A DNA stretch of 64,000 nucleotides from PALSA-1003 sp963741315 (lineage in GTDB: Bacteria > Pseudomonadota > Gammaproteobacteria > Burkholderiales > Casimicrobiaceae): assembly GCA_963741315.1 (NCBI GenBank), contig CAVUHK010000001.1:62001-126000 (forward strand), in the 5' to 3' direction. The notes under the pieces were generated by a model that was given only the letters and a program-made list of their open reading frames with translations, had not been told where the DNA came from and did no database searches. The position numbers and the translations under genes were made by a program. Positions 42,966 through 51,760 of the stretch are shown here, piece by piece (the stretch's first letter is position 1; every line of letters starts with the position of its first letter).

Positions 42966-43241
42966 ATGGTCAAGTGTCCTTACTGCGGTAATCCGGCGAT
43001 GACGCTCGCGCGCAAGTCCGGGCTCGGTCCCGGGCGCAGCATCGATTGCGCTGCGTGTGGCAAATCCGTGACAACGCATCCACTGGCGATCTTTGCGGCA
43101 ATTCCGGCGTTTGTCGGCGGGTTCGTGTGCCTGCAATCCGGCTCGCTATTACTCGGCGGCGGAGCGGTCGTCGCGGGTGTGGTTACGATGGCGCTGATCC
43201 AGACCTTCGTAGTGCCCCTGGTGCGTAGCGATACGCGATGA
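42966..43241 (+). CDS. Small zinc-ribbon, two-span membrane protein
   Basis: 91 residues. CPYCGN at the N-terminus and CAACGK near residue 28 form a four-Cys zinc ribbon; two hydrophobic segments (about 38-53 and 57-80) follow. Such proteins are found as uncharacterised membrane sensors or chaperone-like factors. Its stop overlaps the LysE gene start as ATGA, so it is translated in the same operon. Confidence 0.72.
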   Translation: MVKCPYCGNPAMTLARKSGLGPGRSIDCAACGKSVTTHPLAIFAAIPAFVGGFVCLQSGSLLLGGGAVVAGVVTMALIQTFVVPLVRSDTR

Positions 43242-43861
43242 TCGAAGTTTCGTGGCTGGTGTTCGTCATTGCGTCGCTGGTGCTGATCGCCACCCCCGGA
43301 CAGGACATGATTCTGGTGATGTCCCGATCGATCGCGCAGGGCCCGGCCGCCGGGGTCGCCACCGCGGCCGGTGTCAGCGTCGGCCTGATCGGCCACACCA
43401 TCCTGGCCACGCTCGGGCTGGGTGCGATCCTGCGCACGTCGGAGTGGCTGTTCGTCACGCTCAAGTTCGTCGGTGCCGCCTACCTCATCTATCTCGGCAT
43501 CGGCCTGCTGCGCTCGAAGCACGACACGCTGATCCTGGCCACGTCGGGCAAGCGCTCGCCGTCGCGGCTGTTCGTGGACGGCGCGTTTTCGAACGTCACC
43601 AATCCCAAGATCGCGATCTTCTTCTTCGCGTTCCTGCCGCAATTCGTCGCGCCGAACGCGACCCACCCGACCTTGTCGATATTCGTCCTGGGCCTGGTGT
43701 TCGCCGCGCTGACATTCGCCGTCAAGGCGCCCATCGGCCTGTTTGCCGGAGCGCTCTCGGGTCGGTTGCGCGCACGACCCGCAGCACTGCGCTGGATGTT
43801 TCGATCCAGCGGCGCGATCCTGGTGGGGCTAGGCGTCCGGCTGGCGTTTGAACGGCGTTAG
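43238..43861 (+). CDS. LysE/RhtB-family exporter
   Basis: 207 residues with six spans. ATPGQDMILVMSRSIAQGPAAGVATAAGVSVG near 19-50 is the family core, and GAFSNVTNPKIAIFFFAFLPQF near 110-131 is the second signature. LysE/RhtB carriers export amino acids, notably threonine or lysine analogues. The substrate here is not known. Its ATG overlaps the zinc-ribbon gene. Confidence 0.92.
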   Translation: MIEVSWLVFVIASLVLIATPGQDMILVMSRSIAQGPAAGVATAAGVSVGLIGHTILATLGLGAILRTSEWLFVTLKFVGAAYLIYLGIGLLRSKHDTLILATSGKRSPSRLFVDGAFSNVTNPKIAIFFFAFLPQFVAPNATHPTLSIFVLGLVFAALTFAVKAPIGLFAGALSGRLRARPAALRWMFRSSGAILVGLGVRLAFERR

Positions 43862-43871
43862 TGCGACATTG

Positions 43872-45629
43872 ATGGATTCGGCGACGAGATCATCGATGCG
43901 AGCGACGAGTATGTATTCCTGGGTCAGTCAACAGCGCGGCCGCCGCGCGCTTTGCGGCGCATGCGTGATTTGGCTGTCGATGGCAACTGCCACGTCGGCG
44001 CAGTTCAAGGACATTGGAAGCATCGTTGCGCCGACCAACGCAACCGCCATGATCTATTCGCCGGCTGCCAACACGCTAGTACTTAAAAACGCTGGCAGCG
44101 CTATTGTCGTCATCGACCTCGCGACGCTGGGAACGAACACCCGATTGGCGAACGGCAACTTTACCGACCTGTCACCGTCGCCCAGCGGAAATTACATCTT
44201 TGGCGCTGATTACGGCGGTGAGAATATCGGCTATGGAACGCCTGCGGCCCAGAGTTACGTTCATCGCTTCGATCTGGTTAACAAGACCTGGGATCGGCGC
44301 GATGCGTATATCGCCGGACACGTTCAGCCGGTGTCGGATTCACAAGTCATTCTGAAGTCTATCGATCAGTGGGTGACGTTCACCAACAACGCGTGGGGCA
44401 ACGGCACGGCGTTGATACCTCTCAACACCCCTTCCGGCGGCTTTGGCCCTGGTTACTACGCCAGCGCGTACTTTGGAAACTTCCGCTATGACGTGCGCAC
44501 CGGTCGCCTGTTGTTTGGCAATTCGAATTTGAGTTCTCAGGAAGTCCAGGCATGGAGAATCGTCAGCAACGAGTTCGTCCGGCAGGAAGGATCGGGCATC
44601 TATGGCTCCGCGCAGGGTCACGGCGGCAGTACCGTACTCGCCACTGACGGCAGCGCCTTCTACTACGGCGATCTGCAGATCGATCCGCTCGACCTGACGC
44701 ACAATATCCGCACGTTTCCGGAGGTGATCTTTGCTGCCAATGGACAGACTGCATTCGGCAATGGTAAGTACTACGACGCGCATACCGGACAGCTCCTCGG
44801 CACGCTGCCATTCAGCACAACGGTGTATGCCCTCAATCCCAGCGGCACCGATTTCTGGGCGTACGACGCTGGAACGTCAACCGTGCATCATTTTTCGATG
44901 TTTCCTGGTTCCAACACGCTGGTCTACAAGGCGCTGGAGCCCTGTCGCATCATGGATACCCGCAGCGCAACGCCCTCTAGCGGAGTACAGGGTCCGATCG
45001 CCGGCAACGCTGTCTATCATGTGCCCGGCTTCGTCGCAGCGGGGCAGAACTGGAGTACGTATGGCGGCGCAGCGACAAGCTCGGACTGCGGCTTGTCCGA
45101 CCCGCCGGGTTCGGCCATCTACGCGGTTGCAATCGTCGTGACCATCCTGAATCCTACTTTCGACGCCTACCTCGCGATCAGCGATAACGGCAACCTGAAC
45201 ACGGTGCTGTCGAACGTCGCTATGAACTACACTCACAATCAGGGATTGTCGACGCAGTACATCGTCCCGCAAATCGCCAGCACCAACATCTACTTTGCGA
45301 TGCCCGCGGGAGTTTCGGCGCAACTGATCTTCGATGTGGTCGGATACTTCGTGGTGTCCGATGCCACCGCCCTACAATGCGCCTCGAAGGTGTCGGCCCC
45401 GCTGACAATCCCGGGCTCGGGTGGAAGCGACAGCATTCTCTCGCCGGCTTGTGATGCTGGCTACACACTGACTTCGGGCAGTTGCGACAGCACTCCCGCT
45501 GGCTTGGCTCTCTCACAGGACAAGGCGACCGGCGGAAATACTGCCTGGCTTTGCTCGGCGCGCAATGGTGGCGGCACCGCCGCCGATCTGACCGCAACCG
45601 CGACGTGTTGTCGCGTCCCGGGCAGATGA
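43872..45629 (+). CDS. Large secreted mosaic protein (propeller-like N-terminal half, Cys-rich C-terminus), function unknown
   Basis: About 585 residues; the start is uncertain among several close ATGs (43848, 43872, 43896, 43911). A signal peptide with a core near WLSMATATSAQF leads into a repeat-rich, propeller-like region of about 300 residues. Near 365, a PCRIMDTR segment opens a second domain known from secreted proteins of several phyla. The last 90 residues hold many cysteines (LSPACDAGYTLTSGSC, TATCCRVPGR), a third module. No enzyme motif is visible; a surface or matrix role is likely. Confidence 0.6.
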   Translation: MDSATRSSMRATSMYSWVSQQRGRRALCGACVIWLSMATATSAQFKDIGSIVAPTNATAMIYSPAANTLVLKNAGSAIVVIDLATLGTNTRLANGNFTDLSPSPSGNYIFGADYGGENIGYGTPAAQSYVHRFDLVNKTWDRRDAYIAGHVQPVSDSQVILKSIDQWVTFTNNAWGNGTALIPLNTPSGGFGPGYYASAYFGNFRYDVRTGRLLFGNSNLSSQEVQAWRIVSNEFVRQEGSGIYGSAQGHGGSTVLATDGSAFYYGDLQIDPLDLTHNIRTFPEVIFAANGQTAFGNGKYYDAHTGQLLGTLPFSTTVYALNPSGTDFWAYDAGTSTVHHFSMFPGSNTLVYKALEPCRIMDTRSATPSSGVQGPIAGNAVYHVPGFVAAGQNWSTYGGAATSSDCGLSDPPGSAIYAVAIVVTILNPTFDAYLAISDNGNLNTVLSNVAMNYTHNQGLSTQYIVPQIASTNIYFAMPAGVSAQLIFDVVGYFVVSDATALQCASKVSAPLTIPGSGGSDSILSPACDAGYTLTSGSCDSTPAGLALSQDKATGGNTAWLCSARNGGGTAADLTATATCCRVPGR

Positions 45630-45752
45630 TCGTCGCGGGGCCGGACCCTTATCGACTCTTCTGCTTCACTGGGTCGTCGGTGATCCTTGGCCCGTGCCTC
45701 GCCGAAGTCTTGCTGCCGGCGCCTGACCTGTTCCACAAATCCGGAGTTCATC

Positions 45753-46238
45753 TTGGCAAAGATAGAGGCGAAACTGCAAGCACTCGGCCTTGTACTTCCC
45801 GCACCCATGCAGCTTCCGCCCGGCGTAGTTTTGCCGTTTCCATGGGTTCGCGTACACGGCAACCGCGCCTTCGTCTCAGGCCACGCCGCTCAGAATGCCG
45901 ACGGCTCGCTCGCCACGCCCCTGGGTAAAGTGGGCCTCGATGTCACGCTGGAACAGGCGCAACATTCGGCGCGCCTGGTCGCGCTCTCGATTCTCGCGAG
46001 TCTCAAGCGTGAACTGGGCGACCTGGATCGGGTTTCCGCATGGCTACGGGTCCTGGGCATGGTCAATTCCGCGCCGGGATTCAGGCAGCAGCCCGCTGTC
46101 ATCAACGGCTTCACCCACCTGATCGTGGAGTTGTACGGAACGCAACGCGGCCAGCACGCGCGCTCGGCGGTCGGCATGGCCGAGTTGCCGTTCGGCATTC
46201 CGGTCGAGATCGAAGCGGAGGTGGCCATTGATTCCTGA
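45753..46238 (+). CDS. RidA/YjgF-family protein
   Basis: 161 residues from a TTG with GGAG ahead. RidA wording appears as FVSGHAAQNADG near 42-53, LGMVNSAPGFRQQPAVINGFTHLIVELYG near 101-129, and RSAVGMAELPFGIPVEIEAEV near 137. The conserved Arg of the reactive-enamine site lies in ARSAVGMAELP. It is somewhat longer than classical RidA, as in the larger RutC-like members. It probably removes reactive enamine/imine intermediates; another hydrolase role is possible. Confidence 0.83.
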   Translation: MAKIEAKLQALGLVLPAPMQLPPGVVLPFPWVRVHGNRAFVSGHAAQNADGSLATPLGKVGLDVTLEQAQHSARLVALSILASLKRELGDLDRVSAWLRVLGMVNSAPGFRQQPAVINGFTHLIVELYGTQRGQHARSAVGMAELPFGIPVEIEAEVAIDS

Positions 46239-46259
46239 GCGCTCTCGCACGAGCCCGCC

Positions 46260-46865
46260 ATGACCAATCCTGATCTTCTCATCTATGCGGTGCACGTCGC
46301 ATTCTGGTCGTGCTTCGGGATCACACGACGGCTGGTTCGCGACCCAAGCTCGGGACATCAGGGTGCGGAACCGCGCGCTCCGGCCGCAACGCGCGAGCAC
46401 ACCGCGGCGTTTTCTCGCTTGCTGGTCGCGATTCACGTGCTCGCCTTCGGGATCATGTACTTTGGCATCGGCGCAGCCGTACTTCCGAACCGCGTGCCCA
46501 CCTGGTTCCCTGGGCAACGCGTCGTCGGGATGTGCGTGATCGCCGTCGGCGCCGCGCTCAGCGCATGGGCGCTCATGCATTTTCGTTCGTGGCGTCTGCG
46601 CGCCAAGCTGGACCAGGGCCACGAGCTGGCGACCGAGGGTCCGTTCCGGCTCATGCGCCATCCGATCTACACGGCACTGAACCTGCTGGCGCTCGGCACC
46701 GCAATCTGGGTTCCAACGCCTGTCGAATGGGTTGCGCTGGTGCTCATGTTCATTGGCGGCGACCTGCGCGCGCGCAGCGAGGAAGCGATACTGACGCAGG
46801 CTTTCGGAGCCAGGTACACGGACTATTGCGCGCGCACCAAACGCTTCATACCTCTGGTGTACTGA
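46260..46865 (+). CDS. Isoprenylcysteine carboxyl methyltransferase-like membrane protein
   Basis: 201 residues with four or more spans. The ICMT-like motif GPFRLMRHPIYTALNLLALGTAIW is near residues 128-151 (Arg-His-Pro-x-Tyr), and RSEEAILTQAFGARYTDYCARTKRFIP near 172 is the family end. Bacterial members methylate small membrane-associated molecules or are of unknown function. It is 21 bases after the RidA gene and converges with the following minus-strand pair. Confidence 0.85.
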   Translation: MTNPDLLIYAVHVAFWSCFGITRRLVRDPSSGHQGAEPRAPAATREHTAAFSRLLVAIHVLAFGIMYFGIGAAVLPNRVPTWFPGQRVVGMCVIAVGAALSAWALMHFRSWRLRAKLDQGHELATEGPFRLMRHPIYTALNLLALGTAIWVPTPVEWVALVLMFIGGDLRARSEEAILTQAFGARYTDYCARTKRFIPLVY

Positions 46866-46890
46866 AGCGCGATCGACGCGTCGCCGCCCG

Positions 46891-47880
46891 CTAGATTCCG
46901 AACACGCGCCTGGCGTTGCCGCCGCGCACCTTGTCGCGCACCGCGTCCGGCAGCGAATTGACGCGCGCCAGGCAGCCCGGCATGTCGCCGATGGTGTGCG
47001 GATAGTCGGAGCCGTAGAGCACATTCTCGGCACCGAACGCCGCGACGCACAAGTCGAGCACGCCGGGCGCGAACACCACCGCGTCGGCGCAGATGCGCGA
47101 CATGTATTCGCTCGGCCGCACGGAAATCTTCTCGCGGCACGCCGGAATATTGTCGAAGCACTGGTCCATGCGCGATATCAGGTACGGCAGCGCGCCTCCG
47201 CCGTGCGAGGCGATGATCCTGAGCTTGCCGTAGCGGTCGAAGAAACCATCGTAGATCATTCGCGACACCGCGAGCGACGTGTCGAAGGTGAAGCCTATCG
47301 ACGCGGTGAGCTGGAAGCGCTGCATGTCCATCGCTGCGACGCCGGGTGGTGCGGTCGGATGCACGAGTACCGGCAGGGCTTTGGCGTCGATGGCACGCCA
47401 GATGGCCTCGAACGCCGGATCGGTCAGCGGCTTGCCGTCGATGTTGGCGAGCACCATCACGCCGATCGCGCCGTTGGCGATCGCGCGCTCGAGTTCGGCC
47501 TGCGCCAGGTCGGGATACTGCCAGGGCAGCGACGCGAACCATTCGATGCGCCCCGGATACGTCGTGCGCGCGGCGGCCATGTCGTCGTTCATGATCTTCG
47601 CGGCCTGCAGGCTGACGTTGGCGCCGCCCCAGTAACAGTTCGGGCAGGTCAGCGACACGATGCAGACATCGACGCCGTGCTCGTTCATCGTCTTCAGGCG
47701 CAAGCCGTAATCGAACATCGCCGGCACCGGCGTCATGAACGGCGCACCGTCGAGATGGATCGCGCGCAGGCCACCGCGCACTTGCTCCACCGAGTAGCGC
47801 GGCGCGCCGTGCTGCTGCAGCAACTGGAACCACGCCTCGGTCAGGCAATGGGTATGTACGTCGATGACGGGACTGGCCAC
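46891..47880 (-). CDS. Amidohydrolase of the ACMSD/aromatic acid decarboxylase group
   Basis: 329 residues. The metal entrance HxH is DVHTHC near residue 8, and further histidine and Asp ligands appear in VLVHPTAPPG near 172, IASHGGGALPYLI near 224 and YGSDYPH near 293. This is the ACMSD-like subgroup, which decarboxylates compounds such as aminocarboxymuconate or 2,3-dihydroxybenzoate. Start GTG 47880 is placed by GAGGAG 8 bases ahead; the 711-codon open frame beyond it is shadow. The Bug receptor lies upstream in the same direction. Confidence 0.85.
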   Translation of the reverse strand: MASPVIDVHTHCLTEAWFQLLQQHGAPRYSVEQVRGGLRAIHLDGAPFMTPVPAMFDYGLRLKTMNEHGVDVCIVSLTCPNCYWGGANVSLQAAKIMNDDMAAARTTYPGRIEWFASLPWQYPDLAQAELERAIANGAIGVMVLANIDGKPLTDPAFEAIWRAIDAKALPVLVHPTAPPGVAAMDMQRFQLTASIGFTFDTSLAVSRMIYDGFFDRYGKLRIIASHGGGALPYLISRMDQCFDNIPACREKISVRPSEYMSRICADAVVFAPGVLDLCVAAFGAENVLYGSDYPHTIGDMPGCLARVNSLPDAVRDKVRGGNARRVFGI

Positions 47881-47897
47881 GAACACGCTCCTCGAAT

Positions 47898-48887
47898 CTA
47901 GTCTACCTTGGCGCCCGAATCCTTGATCGCCTTGGCCCAGCGCGGCTGCTCGGCGGCGATGGCGGCAGCGAATTGCTCGGGCGTGTGCGGCGCGATCGGC
48001 TCCATGCCGAATTTGAACAACTGTTCCATGAATTCCGGAGTCGCCTGGATCTTCTGCAACTCCGCCGAGAGCCGGGCGACGATTTCCTTCGGCGTGCCTG
48101 CCGGTGCGACGATGCCCTGCCACGCCTGCCAGTCGAAACCGGCAACCAGCGTCGCGATCGGCGGCACGCTCGGCAACAACGTCGTCTGCCTTGCGACAGA
48201 GGTTCCCAGCGCGGTTACCTTCCCGGCCTGGATGTTGGGCACCGCGACCGTCGCGTCGGCGAACATCACCTGGATCGACCCGGCGAGCAGATCGGTGAGT
48301 GCCGCGGGCGTCCCCTTGTACGGCACGTGCTGGATGTCGAGGCCGAATTCTGACTTCAGCGCCTCCATGAACAACTGATGCGGACTGCCGTTGCCGACCG
48401 ATGCGTAGTTGTACTTGCCGGGATTTTTGCGGATCACATCGATCATCTCGCGCACATTCTTGGCCGGGAAATTCACGTTCGCGATGAGGAAGAAATTCAC
48501 CGTGCCGACCTGCGAGACCGGTACGAAATCCTTCAACGGATTGATCGGCGACGGCTGGTAGAGCGCGGGACTGATGCCCAGCGTCGTGCTGGTCGCCATG
48601 AGCAGCGTGTAACCGTCGGCGGGCGACTTGGCGACGAACTCGGCGCCCACCAGCGTGCCCGCGCCGGGCTTGTTGTCTACGACCACCGGCTGCCTGAGCG
48701 CAGCCCCGAGCCGTTCGCCGATGGCGCGCGCGAGCAGGTCGGTGAGCGCGCCCGGCGGGTAGGGAACGACAAGCTTGAGCGGACGGTCGGGATACGTTGC
48801 CTGCGCAGGCGCGAGCGTCGCGCAGAACGACAGCGCGGCGCCGAGCAGCAGTTGTCCGAATCGAAAACACACCGTCATGCGCCGCAT
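47898..48887 (-). CDS. Bug/TctC-family tricarboxylate-type solute receptor
   Basis: 329 residues. The signal peptide ends near APAQAT. YPDRPLKLVVPYPPGALTDLLARAIGE near 32-58, NKPGAGTLVGAEFVAKSPADGYTLLMA near 72-98, and VPYKGTPAALTDLLAGSIQVMFAD near 188-211 are Bug wording. The gene precedes the amidohydrolase by 17 bases, so the pair may import and decarboxylate an aromatic or dicarboxylic acid. No TctA or TctB gene is nearby. Confidence 0.9.
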   Translation of the reverse strand: MRRMTVCFRFGQLLLGAALSFCATLAPAQATYPDRPLKLVVPYPPGALTDLLARAIGERLGAALRQPVVVDNKPGAGTLVGAEFVAKSPADGYTLLMATSTTLGISPALYQPSPINPLKDFVPVSQVGTVNFFLIANVNFPAKNVREMIDVIRKNPGKYNYASVGNGSPHQLFMEALKSEFGLDIQHVPYKGTPAALTDLLAGSIQVMFADATVAVPNIQAGKVTALGTSVARQTTLLPSVPPIATLVAGFDWQAWQGIVAPAGTPKEIVARLSAELQKIQATPEFMEQLFKFGMEPIAPHTPEQFAAAIAAEQPRWAKAIKDSGAKVD

Positions 48888-49010
48888 CGCCGAATCCCGT
48901 CACCCTGTCGCCGAATGAACGCTGGAAGGTACGGAGCGGCGTGCGCGCTGTCAAGCGCGCGACGATCCCCGGCCGCGCTATACTTCGCGCCTGCCTCGCG
49001 CTCCGCATCC

Positions 49011-49799
49011 ATGACTTCCGCCGCACTGCTTCGCGTCCCCGAATTGTCGTTGCGCTGGATTCCGGTGTGGCGACGCAACCTCCTCGTCTGGCGCAAACTC
49101 GCCATCGCCTCGGTGCTCGGCAATATCGCGGATCCGCTGCTCTACATGGTGGCGCTGGGTTTCGGCATCGGTTCGTTCATCCCCGAGATCGGCGGCATGA
49201 AATACATCGCCTTCATCGGCACCGGCATGGTCTGCCAGAGCGCGATGTTCACCGCATCGTTCGAAGGCATGTATTCGGCTTTCTCGCGTATGCACGTTCA
49301 ACGCACCTGGGACGCGATTATCAATGCGCCGCTGTCGCTCGACGACGTGCTGTTCGCCGAGTGGATCTGGGCCGCGTCGAAGAGCGTGATGTCGGTGCTG
49401 GCGATCCTGCTCGTGATACTGGCGCTTGGGTTCGGCCACTCGTGGCTGGCGCTGTGGGTGATCCCGCTCGGTTTCGTCACCGGCCTGACCTTCGGCGCCT
49501 TCGGCCTGGTCATGACTTCACTGGCACCGAGCTACGACTTCTTCACCTACTTCTTCACCCTGGTGCTCACACCGATGCTGCTGCTCTCGGGCGTCTTCTT
49601 TCCGGTCGAACAGATGCCCGCCGCGCTGCGCATGGTCGCCGCGTTCCTGCCGCTGGCGCACGCGATCGACATCGCTCGCCCCCTGCTCGACGGCCGCATT
49701 CCCGACAACGTGCCATTGCACCTCGCCGTGCTGCTCGCCTACGCGGTCGTCGCCTACTACGTCGCGCTGGTGCTGACGCGGCGACGCCTGCTGCGCTGA
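49011..49799 (+). CDS. ABC-2 type permease, NodJ family
   Basis: 262 residues with six spans. MYSAFSRMHVQRTWDAIINAPLSLDDVLFAEW near 88-119 and VLTPMLLLSGVFFPVEQMPAALRMVAAFLPL near 184-214 are NodJ/DrrB signatures. This is the natural partner of the NodI-type ATPase at 32349, but 15.7 kb separates them. A TATACT lies about 27 bases upstream of the ATG and may give it a promoter of its own. hemJ follows 6 bases after the stop. Confidence 0.91.
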   Translation: MTSAALLRVPELSLRWIPVWRRNLLVWRKLAIASVLGNIADPLLYMVALGFGIGSFIPEIGGMKYIAFIGTGMVCQSAMFTASFEGMYSAFSRMHVQRTWDAIINAPLSLDDVLFAEWIWAASKSVMSVLAILLVILALGFGHSWLALWVIPLGFVTGLTFGAFGLVMTSLAPSYDFFTYFFTLVLTPMLLLSGVFFPVEQMPAALRMVAAFLPLAHAIDIARPLLDGRIPDNVPLHLAVLLAYAVVAYYVALVLTRRRLLR

Positions 49800-49805
49800 A
49801 TCGTC

Positions 49806-50222
49806 ATGCTCTGGATCAAGTCGCTGCACATCTTCTTCGTCGTCGCGTGGTTTGCGGGGTTGTTCTACCTGCCGCGCCTGTTCGTCTACCATTGCCTGGC
49901 CACCGACGCGATCGGCATCGAGCGCTTCAAGGTGATGGAGCGCAAGCTCTACTTCGGCATCATGACTCCGAGCGCTATCCTGACCATCGTGTTCGGCGCG
50001 TGGTTGTGGCTGGGCTACGGCATCACCGGCGGCTGGCTGCACGCCAAACTTGCCCTTGTCGCGATCCTCATCGCGCACCACCTGTGGCTGGGCAAGTTGA
50101 TGAACGACTTCAAGCACGACCGCAATTGCCACGGGCACGTGTTCTACCGCTGGATCAACGAGATTCCCGCAGCGCCGATCCTTCTGGCCGTGATCCTGCT
50201 CGTCGTCATCAAGCCATTCTGA
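49806..50222 (+). CDS. hemJ: Protoporphyrinogen oxidase HemJ
   Basis: 138 residues with four spans. WIKSLHIFFVVAWFAGLFYLPRLFVYH near 3-29, FKVMERKLYFGIMTPSAILTIVFG near 41-64, and the His pair in AHHLWLGKLMNDF near 90 are HemJ wording. HemJ oxidises protoporphyrinogen IX in the heme pathway at the inner membrane. The next gene follows after one base. Confidence 0.9.
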   Translation: MLWIKSLHIFFVVAWFAGLFYLPRLFVYHCLATDAIGIERFKVMERKLYFGIMTPSAILTIVFGAWLWLGYGITGGWLHAKLALVAILIAHHLWLGKLMNDFKHDRNCHGHVFYRWINEIPAAPILLAVILLVVIKPF

Positions 50223-50223
50223 C

Positions 50224-51384
50224 GTGGAACGCTACTTCGCGCCCTGCCCGCGCGGGCTCGAAGCGGCGCTGGCCGATGAACTGACCGGCCTGAAGGCCGC
50301 CGATGTCGCCGGCACCGACGGCGGCGTCGCGTTCTCCGGTCCGCACGAACTCGCGTACCGCGTCAACCTGGAAAGCCGGCTGGCGAGCCGCATCCTTTGG
50401 CGGGTCGGCGGCGGCGACTATCGCGACGAGAGCGATATCTATGCGCTTGCGCACGCATTGGACTGGCCGCGCTGGTTTCGCGCCGACCGTACGCTGCGGG
50501 TCGACGTCGCCGCGACACGCTCGCCGCTGCGCAGCCTCGAATTCGCGACGCTGCGCATCAAGGACGCGGTGTGTGACCGCCATCGCGCGGTTGCTGGCGT
50601 GCGCCCCAGCATCAGCAAAGAGCAGCCCGACGTGCGCGTGCACGCCTACCTGACTGCGACTGAAGTCACCTTCTACCTCGACACCTCCGGCGAGCCATTG
50701 TTCAAGCGCGGCCTGCGGCGCGAATCGGCCGACGCGCCGCTGCGCGAAAATCTCGCCGCGGGTCTGTTGCGCCTGGCGCACTGGCAACCCGGCACGCCGC
50801 TGCTCGATCCGATGTGCGGCGGAGGCACGATCGTGATGGAAGCGGCGCTGATGGCGCTGGACATCGCGCCCGGCCTCAAGCGCAGTTTCGGTTTCCAGAA
50901 ACTCGACTGGTACGACGGGCCGACGTGGCAGCGAATCAAGCAGGCAGCGCAGCGCCGCGCCCGGTCACCGGCTGCCAGCGGAATCTATGCCAGCGACAAC
51001 GACCCCCTCGCGCTCGGCCATTGCATCGCCAATATCGCCGCGGCAGGTCTGGCGCCGGCCATTGTCGTCGAGCCAGCCGATGCGCTGGAGCGCACCGCGC
51101 CCGGCGGCGCCGGCATCATCGTCAGCAATCCGCCCTATGGCGTACGCCTCGCCGACGAGGACGCGATGGCGGAGTTCTATCCGCTGCTGGGCGACGCGCT
51201 CAAGCGGCGTTTCCCGGGCTGGACCGCATACCTCCTCAGCGCCGATCCGCGCCTGCCGAAGCTGATCGGACTCAAGGCGAGCCGCCGCACGGTGCTATAC
51301 AACGGCGCGCTCGAGTGCCGGCTGCTCGAGTACCGCATGGTGGCAGGATCGGCGCGCGGCGGCGCGGCGGCAGGCACGCATTGA
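50224..51384 (+). CDS. THUMP-domain class I RNA methyltransferase (RlmL/Trm14-like)
   Basis: 386 residues from a GTG. An N-terminal ferredoxin-like and THUMP region (about 1-155) is followed by a methyltransferase domain with LLDPMCGGGTIVMEAAL near 194-210 and SNPPYG near 300 (NPPY-type amino-methylation motif). It corresponds to the N-terminal half of E. coli RlmL and to Trm14-like enzymes, so it probably makes m2G in 23S rRNA or tRNA. DUF3460 follows. Confidence 0.9.
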   Translation: MERYFAPCPRGLEAALADELTGLKAADVAGTDGGVAFSGPHELAYRVNLESRLASRILWRVGGGDYRDESDIYALAHALDWPRWFRADRTLRVDVAATRSPLRSLEFATLRIKDAVCDRHRAVAGVRPSISKEQPDVRVHAYLTATEVTFYLDTSGEPLFKRGLRRESADAPLRENLAAGLLRLAHWQPGTPLLDPMCGGGTIVMEAALMALDIAPGLKRSFGFQKLDWYDGPTWQRIKQAAQRRARSPAASGIYASDNDPLALGHCIANIAAAGLAPAIVVEPADALERTAPGGAGIIVSNPPYGVRLADEDAMAEFYPLLGDALKRRFPGWTAYLLSADPRLPKLIGLKASRRTVLYNGALECRLLEYRMVAGSARGGAAAGTH

Positions 51385-51431
51385 TGCTAGACTCGCGCTG
51401 TCTCCCTGCACGACACGATACGGTTTCCACC

Positions 51432-51635
51432 ATGATGCTGCCCAGTCGCCACTACGTTTCGGACCACACCAAGTTCATGCGCGAGCTGATGGAGCGCAAG
51501 CCCGAGTTGGTCGAGAAGCAACGCGAAGGGCGCGCAATCTGGTGGGACAAGACGCCGCGCGCGCTGGCCGACGAGGCGAAGATGGATGCCGGCCGCGTGC
51601 CGCAGTCGGGCTACGTGTACGACGCTAAGGATTAG
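51432..51635 (+). CDS. DUF3460 protein
   Basis: 67 residues. HYVSDHTKFMRELMERKPELVEKQREGRAIWWDKTPRALADEAKMDAGRVPQSGYVYD-type wording, almost the entire protein, is the DUF3460 family, found mainly in betaproteobacteria. Function is unknown; its charged helix suggests a small cytoplasmic adaptor. Two adjacent ATGs are possible (51432, 51435). Confidence 0.86.
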   Translation: MMLPSRHYVSDHTKFMRELMERKPELVEKQREGRAIWWDKTPRALADEAKMDAGRVPQSGYVYDAKD

Positions 51636-51760
51636 CTGCGCGAGCCATGCGGCGAGGGGCCCCGCGCGCAGTGCAGGGATCGACGCCAAAGCGAGTCGCA
51701 GCTGCGGCCGACACGCCAACGCAACGCGTTCTTGGTGTGGGTAGTCGGAGGCCGCCGAAG

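Noticed and set aside
46891..49026. A 711-codon fused minus-strand protein
   Set aside because: Only the first part (to 47880) is the amidohydrolase; the rest runs out of frame through the Bug receptor gene, which is clear in its own frame.
32349..49799. Nodulation factor export genes (nodI/nodJ) as evidence of a rhizobial symbiont
   Set aside because: These exporter families are widespread housekeeping transporters in betaproteobacteria and no nod or nif gene is present.
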